Origin: CAVUBL01 sp963739795
GTDB lineage: Bacteria; Acidobacteriota; Thermoanaerobaculia; Multivoradales; DATKCC01
Direction of reading: 5' to 3'
Assembly: GCA_963739795.1 (NCBI GenBank)
Contig: CAVUBL010000018.1
Location: forward strand, 1-64,000
DNA length: 64,000 bases
Shown here: positions 16,588-24,452 of the stretch, piece after piece
Layout: the number at the start of each line of letters is the position of its first letter
Numbering within the stretch: position 1 is the stretch's first letter
The notes under the pieces: model-generated
Databases searched by the model: none
What the model saw: the letters and a program-made list of their open reading frames with translations, nothing else
What the model was told of the DNA's origin: nothing
Position numbers and translations under genes: made by a program

Positions 16588-16616
16588 TTTATACCAGCCT
16601 CAACGGTTGATGTCAA
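16588..16616 (-). promoter_or_regulatory. Strong sigma-70 promoter of rpsT
   Basis: Minus strand TTGACA (16611-16616), 17 bases, TATAAA (16588-16593): near-perfect consensus. The -35 box is made of the last codons of cpoB (Val-Asp-Ile-Asn-Arg-stop). Transcription should begin near 16581, just upstream of the hairpin at 16551-16578. Confidence 0.82.
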
Positions 16617-17451
16617 CTCCGATCGCCTTGAGGCGGTCGCGGGCGATGTTCGCTTCGTCGCTGTTGGGATGCTCCCGGATCACGTACTGGAGCTGGACGA
16701 TCCCCTGGGACCTCTCACCCAGCTCCAGGTAGGCGTAGCCCTTCTTGAGCAGCGCGCCGGGAACCTTGTCGCTCCGCGGATAGCGCCGCAGGACCTCGTC
16801 GAACTGGTCGATGGCCTGGCGGTACTTGCCCTGGCGGTAGTAGCACTCGCCGATCCAGTACGTGGCGTTGTCGGCCAGGTCTGTGTTGGGGAAGCTCTGG
16901 AGGTACTCCTGGAAGCCGGAGATGGCGAGGTCGTAGTTGCCCCTGAGGTAGTCGTTGTACGAGGACTGGTAGAGGGCCTGGGGGTCGGCCTGGCCTCCGG
17001 CCTGGCCGGCGCCCTGCGCGCTCGCGCCGCTCGCGTCGGAGCCCTCGCCGGTCCCCCCGCCGTCCGGGTTGGACAGGAGCTGAGCCTGGGTGCGGAACGC
17101 CTTCAGCTCCTGGTTGGTCGAGGCGATCTGCTGGGAGAGCTGGGCGAGGCGGTAGTTGGTGTCCTCCAGCTTGGACTGGAGCTGCTCGATCTGGGTCGAG
17201 AGCTGGTCGATCCGGACCTTCATGTTGGCCTCGGACTGGAGGACCTGCTCCATCTGGCCGCCCACCGATTTCTCGAGGGAGGCGACCTCCTCCTTGCTCG
17301 AGGCCTGCATCTGGACCTGGAGGAGCTGGCGCTGAACGTCGGCGAGCTGCTTGTGGAGCCCGTCGATGTCGCTCGACGACACGCATCCCCCGGCGGTCAG
17401 CAGGGCGACAGCCAGGGGTGCGGCGAGCAGGGAGAGGCGGCGCGCGGTCAC
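16600..17451 (-). CDS. cpoB: Cell-division coordinator CpoB / YbgF-like TPR protein
   Basis: A 283-aa envelope protein starting at GTG 17451, which overlaps the pal stop by four bases. A lipoprotein-type signal (LLTAGGC) is followed by a trimerising coiled coil (about residues 25-120, rich in Gln: LQQVQMQ, QIEQLQSKLE), a G/S/A linker, and a C-terminal TPR domain (ALYQSSYNDYLRGNYDLAISGFQEYL, then DNATYWIGECYYRQGKYRQAIDQF, then ALLKKGYAYLELGE). In E. coli CpoB binds TolA and links PBP1B activity to outer-membrane constriction. Here the protein has a lipid cysteine instead of a cleavable type-I signal. It is the last gene of the tol-pal operon. Confidence 0.9.
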   Translation of the reverse strand: MTARRLSLLAAPLAVALLTAGGCVSSSDIDGLHKQLADVQRQLLQVQMQASSKEEVASLEKSVGGQMEQVLQSEANMKVRIDQLSTQIEQLQSKLEDTNYRLAQLSQQIASTNQELKAFRTQAQLLSNPDGGGTGEGSDASGASAQGAGQAGGQADPQALYQSSYNDYLRGNYDLAISGFQEYLQSFPNTDLADNATYWIGECYYRQGKYRQAIDQFDEVLRRYPRSDKVPGALLKKGYAYLELGERSQGIVQLQYVIREHPNSDEANIARDRLKAIGVDINR

Positions 17452-18017
17452 TGGGGGCTGATGACGAAGTGGGCGCGGCGATTGCGCTGCCAGCAAGCTT
17501 CGGTCGACTCGGTGCATACGGGTCGCTCCTCGCCGTAGCTGATCGTCTTCAGCCGGCCGGCGTCAACCCCGAGGGAGACCAGGTAGTCCTTGGCGGCGTT
17601 GGCCCGGCGCTCGCCGAGGGCGAGGTTGTACTCGTTGGTGCCGCGCTCGTCGCAGTGCCCCTCGATCGTGGCGGCGTACTCCGGGTGTCCCTTGAGCCAG
17701 TCGGCGTTCTTGGCGAGCTGCTCCTGCGCCCCGGGCCGCAGGTCGGACTTGTCGAAGTCGAAGTAGACGTCGTCGACGAGCTTCTGGTCCCGGAGGTACT
17801 GGTTGAGCTCCTCGACGTCCTTGGGGAGTTGGGGCTGGGTCACGTCTTCCTTCGTCATCTCAGGCTCGGGCGCGACCTCCTGAGCCGGCGGGGGGGTGAC
17901 GTTCTCGGTGTCGACCTTGATTTCCTTCGGGGGAGTCTTCGGTTGCTTCTTGGGGCAGCCCCACAGGACCACCATCATCGCCGGCACCAGCACCCAGGCC
18001 ATCCACTTGCGGCTCAT
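17448..18017 (-). CDS. pal: Peptidoglycan-associated lipoprotein Pal
   Basis: A 189-aa OmpA-family lipoprotein. Lipobox VLWGC (Cys21), a Pro/Lys/Glu-rich linker to about residue 75, then the OmpA-C domain: VYFDFDKSDLRPGAQEQL, ATIEGHCDERGTNEYNLALGERRA with Asp/Arg residues that bind meso-diaminopimelate, and ISYGEERPVCTE. It anchors the outer membrane to peptidoglycan. It has its own likely promoter in the 140-base gap after tolB. Confidence 0.95.
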   Translation of the reverse strand: MSRKWMAWVLVPAMMVVLWGCPKKQPKTPPKEIKVDTENVTPPPAQEVAPEPEMTKEDVTQPQLPKDVEELNQYLRDQKLVDDVYFDFDKSDLRPGAQEQLAKNADWLKGHPEYAATIEGHCDERGTNEYNLALGERRANAAKDYLVSLGVDAGRLKTISYGEERPVCTESTEACWQRNRRAHFVISPQ

Positions 18018-18086
18018 CGGTTGTCTCTCCTCAGGAATGGAAACGCTTGGTCGTGTGTGATCGAGGGGGTAACGAAAACCAGCGTA

Positions 18087-18115
18087 ACTCTAACAAACCA
18101 CAGGTTGTGCCGCAA
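18087..18115 (-). promoter_or_regulatory. Putative promoter of pal-cpoB
   Basis: Minus strand TTGCGG (18110-18115), 17 bases, TAGAGT (18087-18092), about 70 bases upstream of the pal ATG. A moderate match in the only sizeable gap of the tol cluster. Confidence 0.4.
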
Positions 18116-18158
18116 GGGCCGCGGGCGGTAGGCGGCGTATTCCCGTCGACGCCGAGGC

Positions 18159-19607
18159 TCACCGAGGGTACCCGGACCAGGCCGGGGAGTAGTTGTTGCC
18201 CTCGCTGGTGAGCTGCCGGGGGTTCGAGCCGTCGGCGTCCATCACCCAGATCTGGGTCTCCTTGCCCTTGCGGCCGCCGAGGCTCAGGGAGTAGGCGATC
18301 CGCTTTCCGTCGGGGGCGAAGGTCGGGGACTCCTTGGCCCCCGCGCCCGAGGTGAGGAGCCTCGTCTTCAGCGTTGCCCGGTCGGTGACGGCGATCTGGA
18401 ACACGCCGTGCCGGCGTGTGGCGTAGGCGATCTGGGTGCCGTCGGGGCTCCAGGTGGCCCCGTCGTTGTAGTCCCCTTCGGTGGTGATGCGCTGGACGTT
18501 GGTGCCCTCCGGGTCCATCACCCAGATGTCGGGGCGCCCACTGCGGCTTGAGGTGAAGGCGATCTCGTTGCCGGTGGGCGACCACGCGGGGTTGGTGTCG
18601 ATCGCCCCGGTGAAGGTAAGGCGCCGGGGGCTGGATCCGTCCGCGCCCGCGACGTAGATCTCGGTGTTGCCGCCCACCGAGCGGGCGAAGGCGACGCTCC
18701 GGCCGTCCGGAGAGAAGCTGGGCGAGGTGTTGAACTGGCCCTCGGTCACCAGGGGCGTCTTGTGGCCGGTCGCCAGGTCGGCCAGGTAGATGCCCGGCCG
18801 GCCGTTGAGGAAGGAGACGTAGGCGACCCCTGCATCGTCCGAGGTCCAGGCCGGGAACAGGGAGACCGAGTGGTGGCCGGTGATCCGCCGCTCGTTCGCC
18901 CCGTCATAGTCCATCAGGAAGATCTCCTTGTCGCCCGTGCGGTCGGAGTAGAAGGCGATGGTCGTGAGGCCGAGCCCGCGCTTGCCGGTGAAGTAGAGGA
19001 TCACCTCGTCGGCGAAGGTGTGAGCCACGCGCCGCGCCACCTGGTACTCGCCCCGGTAGCGCTTTCCGAGGACCAGGTCGCCAGTCTTGAGGTCGAACAC
19101 CCGCCCCTCGAACAGGAGCTTGCCGCCCTCGTCCGAGACATCGGCCTGGAGCAGGAGCTCGTTGCCCAGGGAACGGTACTGCTCGCGGTCGTGGGCCGCC
19201 TCGCCGGTGAGCTCCAGGGCGGTAAAGGCCCAGGGGCCCTGGATCCGGAAGATCCGAGCCTCGTCCAGGTCGTTGCGCAGGGTCTCCTCGATCTCTTTGG
19301 CCGCCGCCCCTCCGGCCTGGGAGAGGTCGCTCCGGTGCTCGACGGCGGGGAAGGCCAGGCGCAGGAGCGGGCGCTGCCCCTCCTGGAGGACGAGGGTCAC
19401 CTCCCCCTTCTTGTCGCCGGTCTTCTCTCCGGCCGGGGGGGCCTGCTGCGCCTGCTCAGTCGCCCGAGCCTCTGCCCCCGGGGTCTGCCCGTCGCTCCCC
19501 GAGTCGGCCGGCTGGGTCGGTGCGCGATGCTGGGCCCAGGCAGCCGGAGCGGCCGAGAGCAGGAGGGCGAGGACGAGGGGCAGGAGCGGGAGGCGGCGTG
19601 GGCTCAT
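18159..19607 (-). CDS. tolB: Tol-Pal system beta-propeller protein TolB
   Basis: A 482-aa periplasmic protein starting at ATG 19607, with a GGAG site. Cleavable signal peptide (LLPLVLALLLSAAPAAWA), then a ~60-residue Gln/Ala/Thr-rich stretch not usual in TolB. A TolB-N domain (RNDLDEARIFRI... RVAHTFADEVILYFTGKRG) is followed by a six-bladed propeller of PD40 repeats (SPSFSPDGRSVAFARS, NPAWSPTGNEIAFTS, GATWSPDGTQIAYATR, SPTFAPDGKRIAYS). It binds Pal and colicin-type ligands in Proteobacteria and keeps Pal mobile during division. Confidence 0.95.
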   Translation of the reverse strand: MSPRRLPLLPLVLALLLSAAPAAWAQHRAPTQPADSGSDGQTPGAEARATEQAQQAPPAGEKTGDKKGEVTLVLQEGQRPLLRLAFPAVEHRSDLSQAGGAAAKEIEETLRNDLDEARIFRIQGPWAFTALELTGEAAHDREQYRSLGNELLLQADVSDEGGKLLFEGRVFDLKTGDLVLGKRYRGEYQVARRVAHTFADEVILYFTGKRGLGLTTIAFYSDRTGDKEIFLMDYDGANERRITGHHSVSLFPAWTSDDAGVAYVSFLNGRPGIYLADLATGHKTPLVTEGQFNTSPSFSPDGRSVAFARSVGGNTEIYVAGADGSSPRRLTFTGAIDTNPAWSPTGNEIAFTSSRSGRPDIWVMDPEGTNVQRITTEGDYNDGATWSPDGTQIAYATRRHGVFQIAVTDRATLKTRLLTSGAGAKESPTFAPDGKRIAYSLSLGGRKGKETQIWVMDADGSNPRQLTSEGNNYSPAWSGYPR

Positions 19608-19634
19608 GGCATCTCCGGGCATTCGAACGGGTAC

Positions 19635-20357
19635 TCAGCGCACGATGAGGTTGACGGTCAGGACGTCCTCGCCGTAGCTGGCGGGCAGCGGCGGCAGGGG
19701 AGAGGCGTTGTGGACGGCGCGCAGGGCCGCTAGGTCGAAGCTCCGGCTCCCCGAGCCCTGGCGGACCTCGATCTCCGTGATCTGGCCATTTCGCGCCACT
19801 TGGAAGCTGATCAGGGTCTCGAGGCCCTCGACGGGCGGCCGCACCCAGTTCTGACGGATCTGACCGAGCATCTGGTCCAGGTAGTAGTCGTAGGGAAAGG
19901 TGGTGCCCTCCGGACCCACGACCTGGGCGCCCAGGTGCGAGTCGCCCGTGGTGGCGCCGTGGGGCGCCCCCTGTGGCCCCTCCTGGGCTCCGCCGTCGGG
20001 GGGAGGTGGGGCGGGCTCGGGTTCGGGCGCCTTCTTCTTGGGCGCCGGCCCGGGCAGCGCCGGCACGTCCGGCTTCGGCGGCGGCTTGGCCGGAGGTTGG
20101 GGCTCGGGCTTGGGGGCGGGCTTCGGGGTCGCCGGCCGGGGACGCGGGCGCTCGATGCCGAGGGCTGCAGCCGGCACCACGTGGACGTCGACGTACTCCG
20201 GGTACTTGACCCGATGATCGGTGAGGCGGGGCAGGGCGAAGGCGGCGGTCACGAGGAGGGCGTGGAGGGCCAGCGCGGTCGCCGCCGCCGCGGTCTGCTG
20301 GCGGCGAACCGGTCGCGTCGACCGGCTCTCGAGGACCGTCTGTACCTCGTGCGCCAT
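19635..20357 (-). CDS. TonB/TolA-like energy-transducing protein
   Basis: A 240-aa protein: short cytoplasmic N-terminus, one membrane helix (AAAATALALHALLVTAAFAL), a Pro/Lys-rich periplasmic linker (PKPAPKPEPQPPAKPPPK, KKKAPEPEP), and a C-terminal TonB-C domain (IRQNWVRPPVEGLETLISFQVARNG, then LAALRAVHNASPLPPLP). Sitting between tolR and tolB it must take the TolA role, although its C-terminal domain is of the TonB type, as is usual outside Proteobacteria. It couples proton motive force from TolQR to the outer membrane. Confidence 0.88.
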   Translation of the reverse strand: MAHEVQTVLESRSTRPVRRQQTAAAATALALHALLVTAAFALPRLTDHRVKYPEYVDVHVVPAAALGIERPRPRPATPKPAPKPEPQPPAKPPPKPDVPALPGPAPKKKAPEPEPAPPPPDGGAQEGPQGAPHGATTGDSHLGAQVVGPEGTTFPYDYYLDQMLGQIRQNWVRPPVEGLETLISFQVARNGQITEIEVRQGSGSRSFDLAALRAVHNASPLPPLPASYGEDVLTVNLIVR

Positions 20358-20367
20358 GGGTCTTCGC

Positions 20368-20811
20368 CTACCCGCCTCCGGCCCGTCCGCGCTCGGGCCG
20401 CTCGGTCACCATCCCGATCTTGGTGATTCCCGCTTGGTGGAGGAGGTCGAGCACCTGGATCACGCGGCCGTACTCGACGTGGGTGTCTCCCTTGATGAAC
20501 ACGGTGTCCTCGCCCCGGGCCTGGAGCATGGGCAGGAGCCGCTCGCCGAGCTGGCTGGGATGGATCGGCTCTTTCCCGAGGTAGACCAGCCCGTCGCGGT
20601 TGATGACCAGGATCAGCGGGTTCTCCGCCTTGGTCGGGAGGTTCTCCGCCTCGGCCCGGGGCAACGTCACCTGGACCCCCTGGTGCAGCATCGGTGCCGT
20701 GATCATGAAGATGATCAGCAGCACGAGCATGACGTCGACCAGGGGGGTGACGTTGATGTCGGAGAGGACCTGTTCCTCGTCCGATCCGGGGTTTCCGACT
20801 CCGAACGCCAT
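20368..20811 (-). CDS. tolR: TolR/ExbD biopolymer transport protein
   Basis: A 147-aa inner-membrane protein. A conserved SDINVTPLVDVMLVLLIIFMI segment supplies the single transmembrane helix, whose Asp is the proton-translocating residue, followed by a periplasmic ExbD domain (VTLPRAEA...PLILVINRDGLVYLG, VFIKGDTHVEYGRVIQVLDLLHQAG). It works with TolQ as the stator motor. Confidence 0.95.
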   Translation of the reverse strand: MAFGVGNPGSDEEQVLSDINVTPLVDVMLVLLIIFMITAPMLHQGVQVTLPRAEAENLPTKAENPLILVINRDGLVYLGKEPIHPSQLGERLLPMLQARGEDTVFIKGDTHVEYGRVIQVLDLLHQAGITKIGMVTERPERGRAGGG

Positions 20812-20863
20812 GGTTAGGACCTCTCCGGCTCGGCGCTCCGGTCCGCCATGCCCCCGGAGCGCG

Positions 20864-21604
20864 TCACGTGAAGTTCCGCTCGGCCAGGTTCACGAGCTCG
20901 AGGGCGAAGTCCTCCATGCGGCCGCGTACCTCGCGGAGCCGGGCGGCGAAGTGGTTGTAGCCGACCAGCGCGGGAATGGCCGTGGCCAGGCCCGCGGCGG
21001 TGTTGATCAGGGCCTCGGCGATGCCCGGAGCGACGGTGACGATGGAGGTCGAGCCGGTGACGCCGATCTCCTGAAACGCCACCATGATTCCCCACACCGT
21101 GCCGAACAGGCCGATGAACGGTGTCGCCGCGGCGGTGGTGGCAAGAAACTGCGTGCCCCGGGTGAGCTGGTGGACCTCGACGGTGATCGCCCGGCGAAGG
21201 GTGCGCTCGACGGCTCCGAGGGAGCGGATCTTGTACTGCTTCGGAGCCCCCTCGGTGCCCGGTTGGGCCGCCTTGACCTGAGCGTCGATCTCGGCGTACC
21301 CGGCCTGGAAGATCCCCACCAGGGGCGAGGTGCCGAGGTGGCCCGCGGCGCTGTTGACCTCACTGAAGCGGGCGCTTTTGCGGAACGCGGCGAGGAAGCG
21401 GTCGGTCTGGGCGCGGGCCTTGCGGAGCTGGAAGTGCTTCCAGATCATGATCGCCCACGAGCTCAGGGAGAAGATCACCAGGATCCCCAGGACCAGCTTG
21501 GCCATGGGCCCGGAGTGGATGAAGAAGTCGACGATGCCGCGGGTGGCGGCGGCGGTCGGGTCGGTGGGGCCTTGCAGGGCGAGGAGGGTGGCGGCGTGGC
21601 TCAT
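20864..21604 (-). CDS. tolQ: TolQ/ExbB proton channel protein
   Basis: A 246-aa three-helix membrane protein starting at ATG 21604. TM1 is AKLVLGILVIFSLSSWAIMI, followed by a cytoplasmic loop and the paired TM2/TM3 (FLATTAAATPFIGLFGTVWGIM and IAEALINTAAGLATAIPALVGYN) with the MotA/TolQ/ExbB signature. It forms the pentameric channel around TolR. It is the first gene of the tol operon; the promoter must lie in the short gap before the LOG-family gene or within it. Confidence 0.95.
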   Translation of the reverse strand: MSHAATLLALQGPTDPTAAATRGIVDFFIHSGPMAKLVLGILVIFSLSSWAIMIWKHFQLRKARAQTDRFLAAFRKSARFSEVNSAAGHLGTSPLVGIFQAGYAEIDAQVKAAQPGTEGAPKQYKIRSLGAVERTLRRAITVEVHQLTRGTQFLATTAAATPFIGLFGTVWGIMVAFQEIGVTGSTSIVTVAPGIAEALINTAAGLATAIPALVGYNHFAARLREVRGRMEDFALELVNLAERNFT

Positions 21605-21677
21605 CTGCGCGGCGAACGGTAGCACAAACCGTGCCGCCGGCCGGGCCTCCGCCGCGGGTCCGGGGCGCGCCCGCCGG

Positions 21678-22487
21678 TCACTCCGAGGCCGGAACCGCGG
21701 CCCGTTCGGACGGTTCCACGGCGGGCGGTGGCAGCACCACCTCGTTGCGCTCGATGAAGCGGTTGCGCTCGGCGCGAACGATTTCCACCGCCTCCTCGAT
21801 GGTCGTCACCCAGTGGGCGATGTCCAGGTCGCCGGGGCTGGCCAGGCCGCGGGCGATCACCTCGTCGTGCAGCCAGCTCCGAAGCCCCTTCCACATGGGC
21901 CCGACGAAGATGAGGGTGCGGTCGCGCAGCACCCCCACCTGGAGGAGCTGGAGGACCATGATCGCCTCGAGGGTGGTGCCGATCCCCCCTTCCACCACCA
22001 CGTAGGCGTGGCCCAGGCGGATGAACTGGTGGAGTCGGGAGAAGAAGGTCTTGTGGGAGGAGATCTGGTCGAGGAACGGGTTCGGCTGCTCCTCGAGAGG
22101 CAGGAGGATGGTCAGGCCGAAGGAGCGCGTGTGGTAGCGGTAGGCGCCGCGGCGAGCGCCCTCGTTGGCCGCCATCATCAGGCCGGGTCCACCGCCGGTG
22201 ACGATGTCGCAGCCGATGAAGGAGAGCTGCCGGGCGAGCTCGCGCACCCGGGCGTAGTGCTCGTTCTCGGTGCGGATGCGGCTGGAGCCGAAGATCGCCA
22301 CCCGGAAGTAGCGCTTCTCGGCGGGGCCGTGGCGGTCGACCCACGAGATGAGGTCGTAGAGAAGGCCGATCACCCGGTCGTAGAGGTGGATCACGCGGCG
22401 TCGGACGCGGCGCTGCAAGTACTCCCATGCGCCTTCGACGGCTCGCTCGGGAGGCTCGGGTCGGGTCCTGGGGCGCCGGTGGTCCAC
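21678..22487 (-). CDS. LOG-family Rossmann protein (nucleotide 5'-monophosphate phosphoribohydrolase-like)
   Basis: A 269-aa protein of the TIGR00725/TIGR00730 'lysine decarboxylase-like' group; characterised members release cytokinin or ribose-5-phosphate from nucleotides. The Rossmann start FRVAIFGSSRIRTENEHYARVRELARQL, then the TGGGPGLMMAANEGARRG block, are conserved. The catalytic P-G-G-x-G-T-x-x-E motif appears as VEGGIGTTLEA: Glu replaces the Pro, while GG-x-GT-x-x-E is intact. An N-terminal ~60-residue helical extension (EYLQRRVRRRVIHLYDRVIGLLYDLI) is additional. The function is probably hydrolytic on a nucleotide, but the substrate is unknown. Confidence 0.8.
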   Translation of the reverse strand: MDHRRPRTRPEPPERAVEGAWEYLQRRVRRRVIHLYDRVIGLLYDLISWVDRHGPAEKRYFRVAIFGSSRIRTENEHYARVRELARQLSFIGCDIVTGGGPGLMMAANEGARRGAYRYHTRSFGLTILLPLEEQPNPFLDQISSHKTFFSRLHQFIRLGHAYVVVEGGIGTTLEAIMVLQLLQVGVLRDRTLIFVGPMWKGLRSWLHDEVIARGLASPGDLDIAHWVTTIEEAVEIVRAERNRFIERNEVVLPPPAVEPSERAAVPASE

Positions 22488-22543
22488 GCCGCGGATTCTA
22501 CCGATCCTCCGTCCCAGACGCCTCGGCGGGCCCCAGCGAGTCT

Positions 22544-22573
22544 TTGCCGCGGCGCGGCGCTAGCATGTAGAAT
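22544..22573 (+). promoter_or_regulatory. Putative promoter of etfBA
   Basis: TTGCCG (22544-22549), 18 bases, TAGAAT (22568-22573), about 90 bases before the etfB start. A good -10, partial -35. Confidence 0.45.
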
Positions 22574-22617
22574 CGGCCCGGCGGACGAAGCCGGAGAGAC
22601 CTCAGGAGAGACTTCGG

Positions 22618-22650
22618 ATGGCTCCTCGCTTCGAAACCTTGCGCTTCTAG
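22618..22650 (+). CDS. Possible 10-residue leader peptide upstream of etfB
   Basis: ATG at 22618 with an AGGAG site nine bases upstream encodes MAPRFETLRF, and the TAG stop (22648-22650) abuts the GGAGGG site of etfB. This is between the promoter and the structural gene. It may be a chance frame or a translational-coupling leader. Confidence 0.3.
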   Translation: MAPRFETLRF

Positions 22651-22662
22651 GAGGGAACCCAT

Positions 22663-23457
22663 ATGCGAATCGCGGTCTGTATCAAGCAGGTTCCGGACAC
22701 CGAAGCCCGGCTGCGCGTCGGCAAGGACGGCCGGTGGATCCACGAGGAAGACCTGCCCTTCGTGATCAACGAAAGCGACGAGTACGCCCTCGAGGAGGGG
22801 CTGAAGCTGGCCGAGGCCCATGGCGGCGAGGTGATCGTGTTCAGTCTCGGTCCCGCCCGGGTCAAGGAGGCACTGCGCAAGACCCTGGCCCTGGGCGCGG
22901 CGCGCGCCGTCCACCTGGCCGACGAGGCTTTCGCCGACGGCGACGCCCTGGCGACGGGGCGGGCCCTGGCCGCGGCGATCGCCCGCGAGGAGGTCGACCT
23001 GGTGCTGACCGGCTCCCAGTCCGACGACGTGGGCTACGCCGGCACCGGCTCGGTTCTCGCCGGCCACCTGGGCTGGCCCCACGCTTGGCTGGTCATGGGC
23101 GTGGAGGTCGAGGAGGGCGGCTCGAGCGCCCGGGTCAAGCGCGAGATGGAGAGCGGAATGAACGAGATCTTCCGCGTCAAGCTCCCCGCCGTGCTGGAGA
23201 TCCAGGCCGGCATCAACCACCCCCGCTACGCCTCGCTCAAGGGCATCATGCAGGCGAAGAAGAAGCCCATCGACGAGGTCGCCGCCGGGGACTTGGGCCT
23301 CGACGCCTCCGAGCTCGGCGCCGCCGGCTCGCGGATCGAGATCCTCTCGGTGGCCTTCCCGGAGAGCGGGGAAGGCGCGCAGATGATCGAGGGACCGCCG
23401 GCCGAGGCGGCCAAGGTGCTGGTCGAGAAACTCCAGAAGGAAGCGAGGGTGATCTGA
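22663..23457 (+). CDS. etfB: Electron transfer flavoprotein beta subunit
   Basis: A 264-aa FixA/EtfB protein that with EtfA carries FAD and AMP (or a second FAD) and passes electrons from acyl-CoA dehydrogenases to the quinone pool. MRIAVCIKQVPDTEA is the family start. The AMP-site loop is in VLTGSQSDDVGYAGTGSVLA, and the EtfB signature VKREMESGMNEIFRVKLPAVLEIQ follows, then the recognition loop GIMQAKKKP. An AGGAGGG site precedes ATG 22663. The stop overlaps the etfA start. Confidence 0.95.
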   Translation: MRIAVCIKQVPDTEARLRVGKDGRWIHEEDLPFVINESDEYALEEGLKLAEAHGGEVIVFSLGPARVKEALRKTLALGAARAVHLADEAFADGDALATGRALAAAIAREEVDLVLTGSQSDDVGYAGTGSVLAGHLGWPHAWLVMGVEVEEGGSSARVKREMESGMNEIFRVKLPAVLEIQAGINHPRYASLKGIMQAKKKPIDEVAAGDLGLDASELGAAGSRIEILSVAFPESGEGAQMIEGPPAEAAKVLVEKLQKEARVI

Positions 23458-24452
23458 TGGCCGCCACGTCGAACAGCGTCTGGGTGGTCCTCCAGCAGCG
23501 GGAGGGCAAGCTCCATCGGATGTCCCGGGAGGCGATCGCCGCCGGCCGCCGCCTGGCCGCGGCCACCGGATCGAAGACCGAGGCGGTCCTGCTCGGCTCC
23601 GGCATCGGCGAGCTGGCTCGGGAGGTCGCCGGCTTCGACCTGGCGGCCGTCCACGTGGCCGACGCCCAGGTCCTCGCCGAGTACACTCCCGGGGCCTACG
23701 TCGGCGCTCTGGCGCCGGCCCTCCGGGAGGCGGCGCCCGCCTTCGTGGTCTTTCCCCACAGCTACCAGACGGTGGACTACTTCGCCCGCCTGGCCCAGGA
23801 GGTCGGCGCCGGCCTGCTGCCCGAGGTCACGGGCTTCGAGGCCGGCGGCGACGGCCTGGTCTGGACTCGGCCGGTCCTGGGCGGCAAATTGACCGCGCGG
23901 GTCCGGGTGAAGGGCGAGGGCACCGTCCTCGTATCGGTCCAGTCGGGCGCCTTCCCCGCGGAGGAGACGGGCTCCGGCTCGGCCGAGGTCTCGCCCCTGG
24001 CCTCCGATCTCTCTGCAGTGACGGCCGACCGGGAGATCCTCGAGATCGAGGAGGTCGCCGGTGACACCGTGGACCTCACGAAGGCGGAGGCCATCGTGGC
24101 GGTGGGTCGGGGCATCGGCGGACCGGACAAGATGGGCCCGGTGGAGGAGCTGGCCAGGGCCCTGGGCGCCGAGATCGGCGCCAGCCGGCCGGTGATCGAC
24201 AACGACTGGCTGCCGCGGGACCGCCAGATCGGATCGAGCGGGCAGACCGTGGCCCCGAAGCTCTACGTGGCCCTGGCGATCTCCGGTGCGATCCAGCACA
24301 CGGTGGGCATGAAAGGGGCGGGCACGGTGGTGGCGGTCAACAAGGACCCCAACGCCCCGATCTTCACCCTCGCCGACTACGGCGTGGTGGCCGACGTCCA
24401 CGAGTTCGTGCCGGCCCTGACCGCCGCGGTCCTGGAAGCCAAGGGAGGGTGA
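23457..24452 (+). CDS. etfA: Electron transfer flavoprotein alpha subunit
   Basis: A 331-aa EtfA/FixB protein, start ATG 23457 overlapping the etfB stop (TGATG). An N-terminal alpha/beta domain (VWVVLQQREGKLHRMSREAI; FPHSYQTVDYFARLAQEVGAGLLPEVTGFE) is followed by the C-terminal FAD domain with VAVGRGIGGPDKMGPVEELARALGAEIGASRPV and the FAD signature LYVALAISGAIQHTVGMKGAGTVVAVNKDPNAPIF. Adjacent genes show no acyl-CoA dehydrogenase or bifurcation partner. Confidence 0.95.
   Translation: MAATSNSVWVVLQQREGKLHRMSREAIAAGRRLAAATGSKTEAVLLGSGIGELAREVAGFDLAAVHVADAQVLAEYTPGAYVGALAPALREAAPAFVVFPHSYQTVDYFARLAQEVGAGLLPEVTGFEAGGDGLVWTRPVLGGKLTARVRVKGEGTVLVSVQSGAFPAEETGSGSAEVSPLASDLSAVTADREILEIEEVAGDTVDLTKAEAIVAVGRGIGGPDKMGPVEELARALGAEIGASRPVIDNDWLPRDRQIGSSGQTVAPKLYVALAISGAIQHTVGMKGAGTVVAVNKDPNAPIFTLADYGVVADVHEFVPALTAAVLEAKGG

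Noticed and set aside
18750..19733. Long plus-strand frames opposite tolB and the TonB-like gene
   Set aside because: Shadow frames of the TolB propeller repeats and Pro-rich linker; no motifs of their own.
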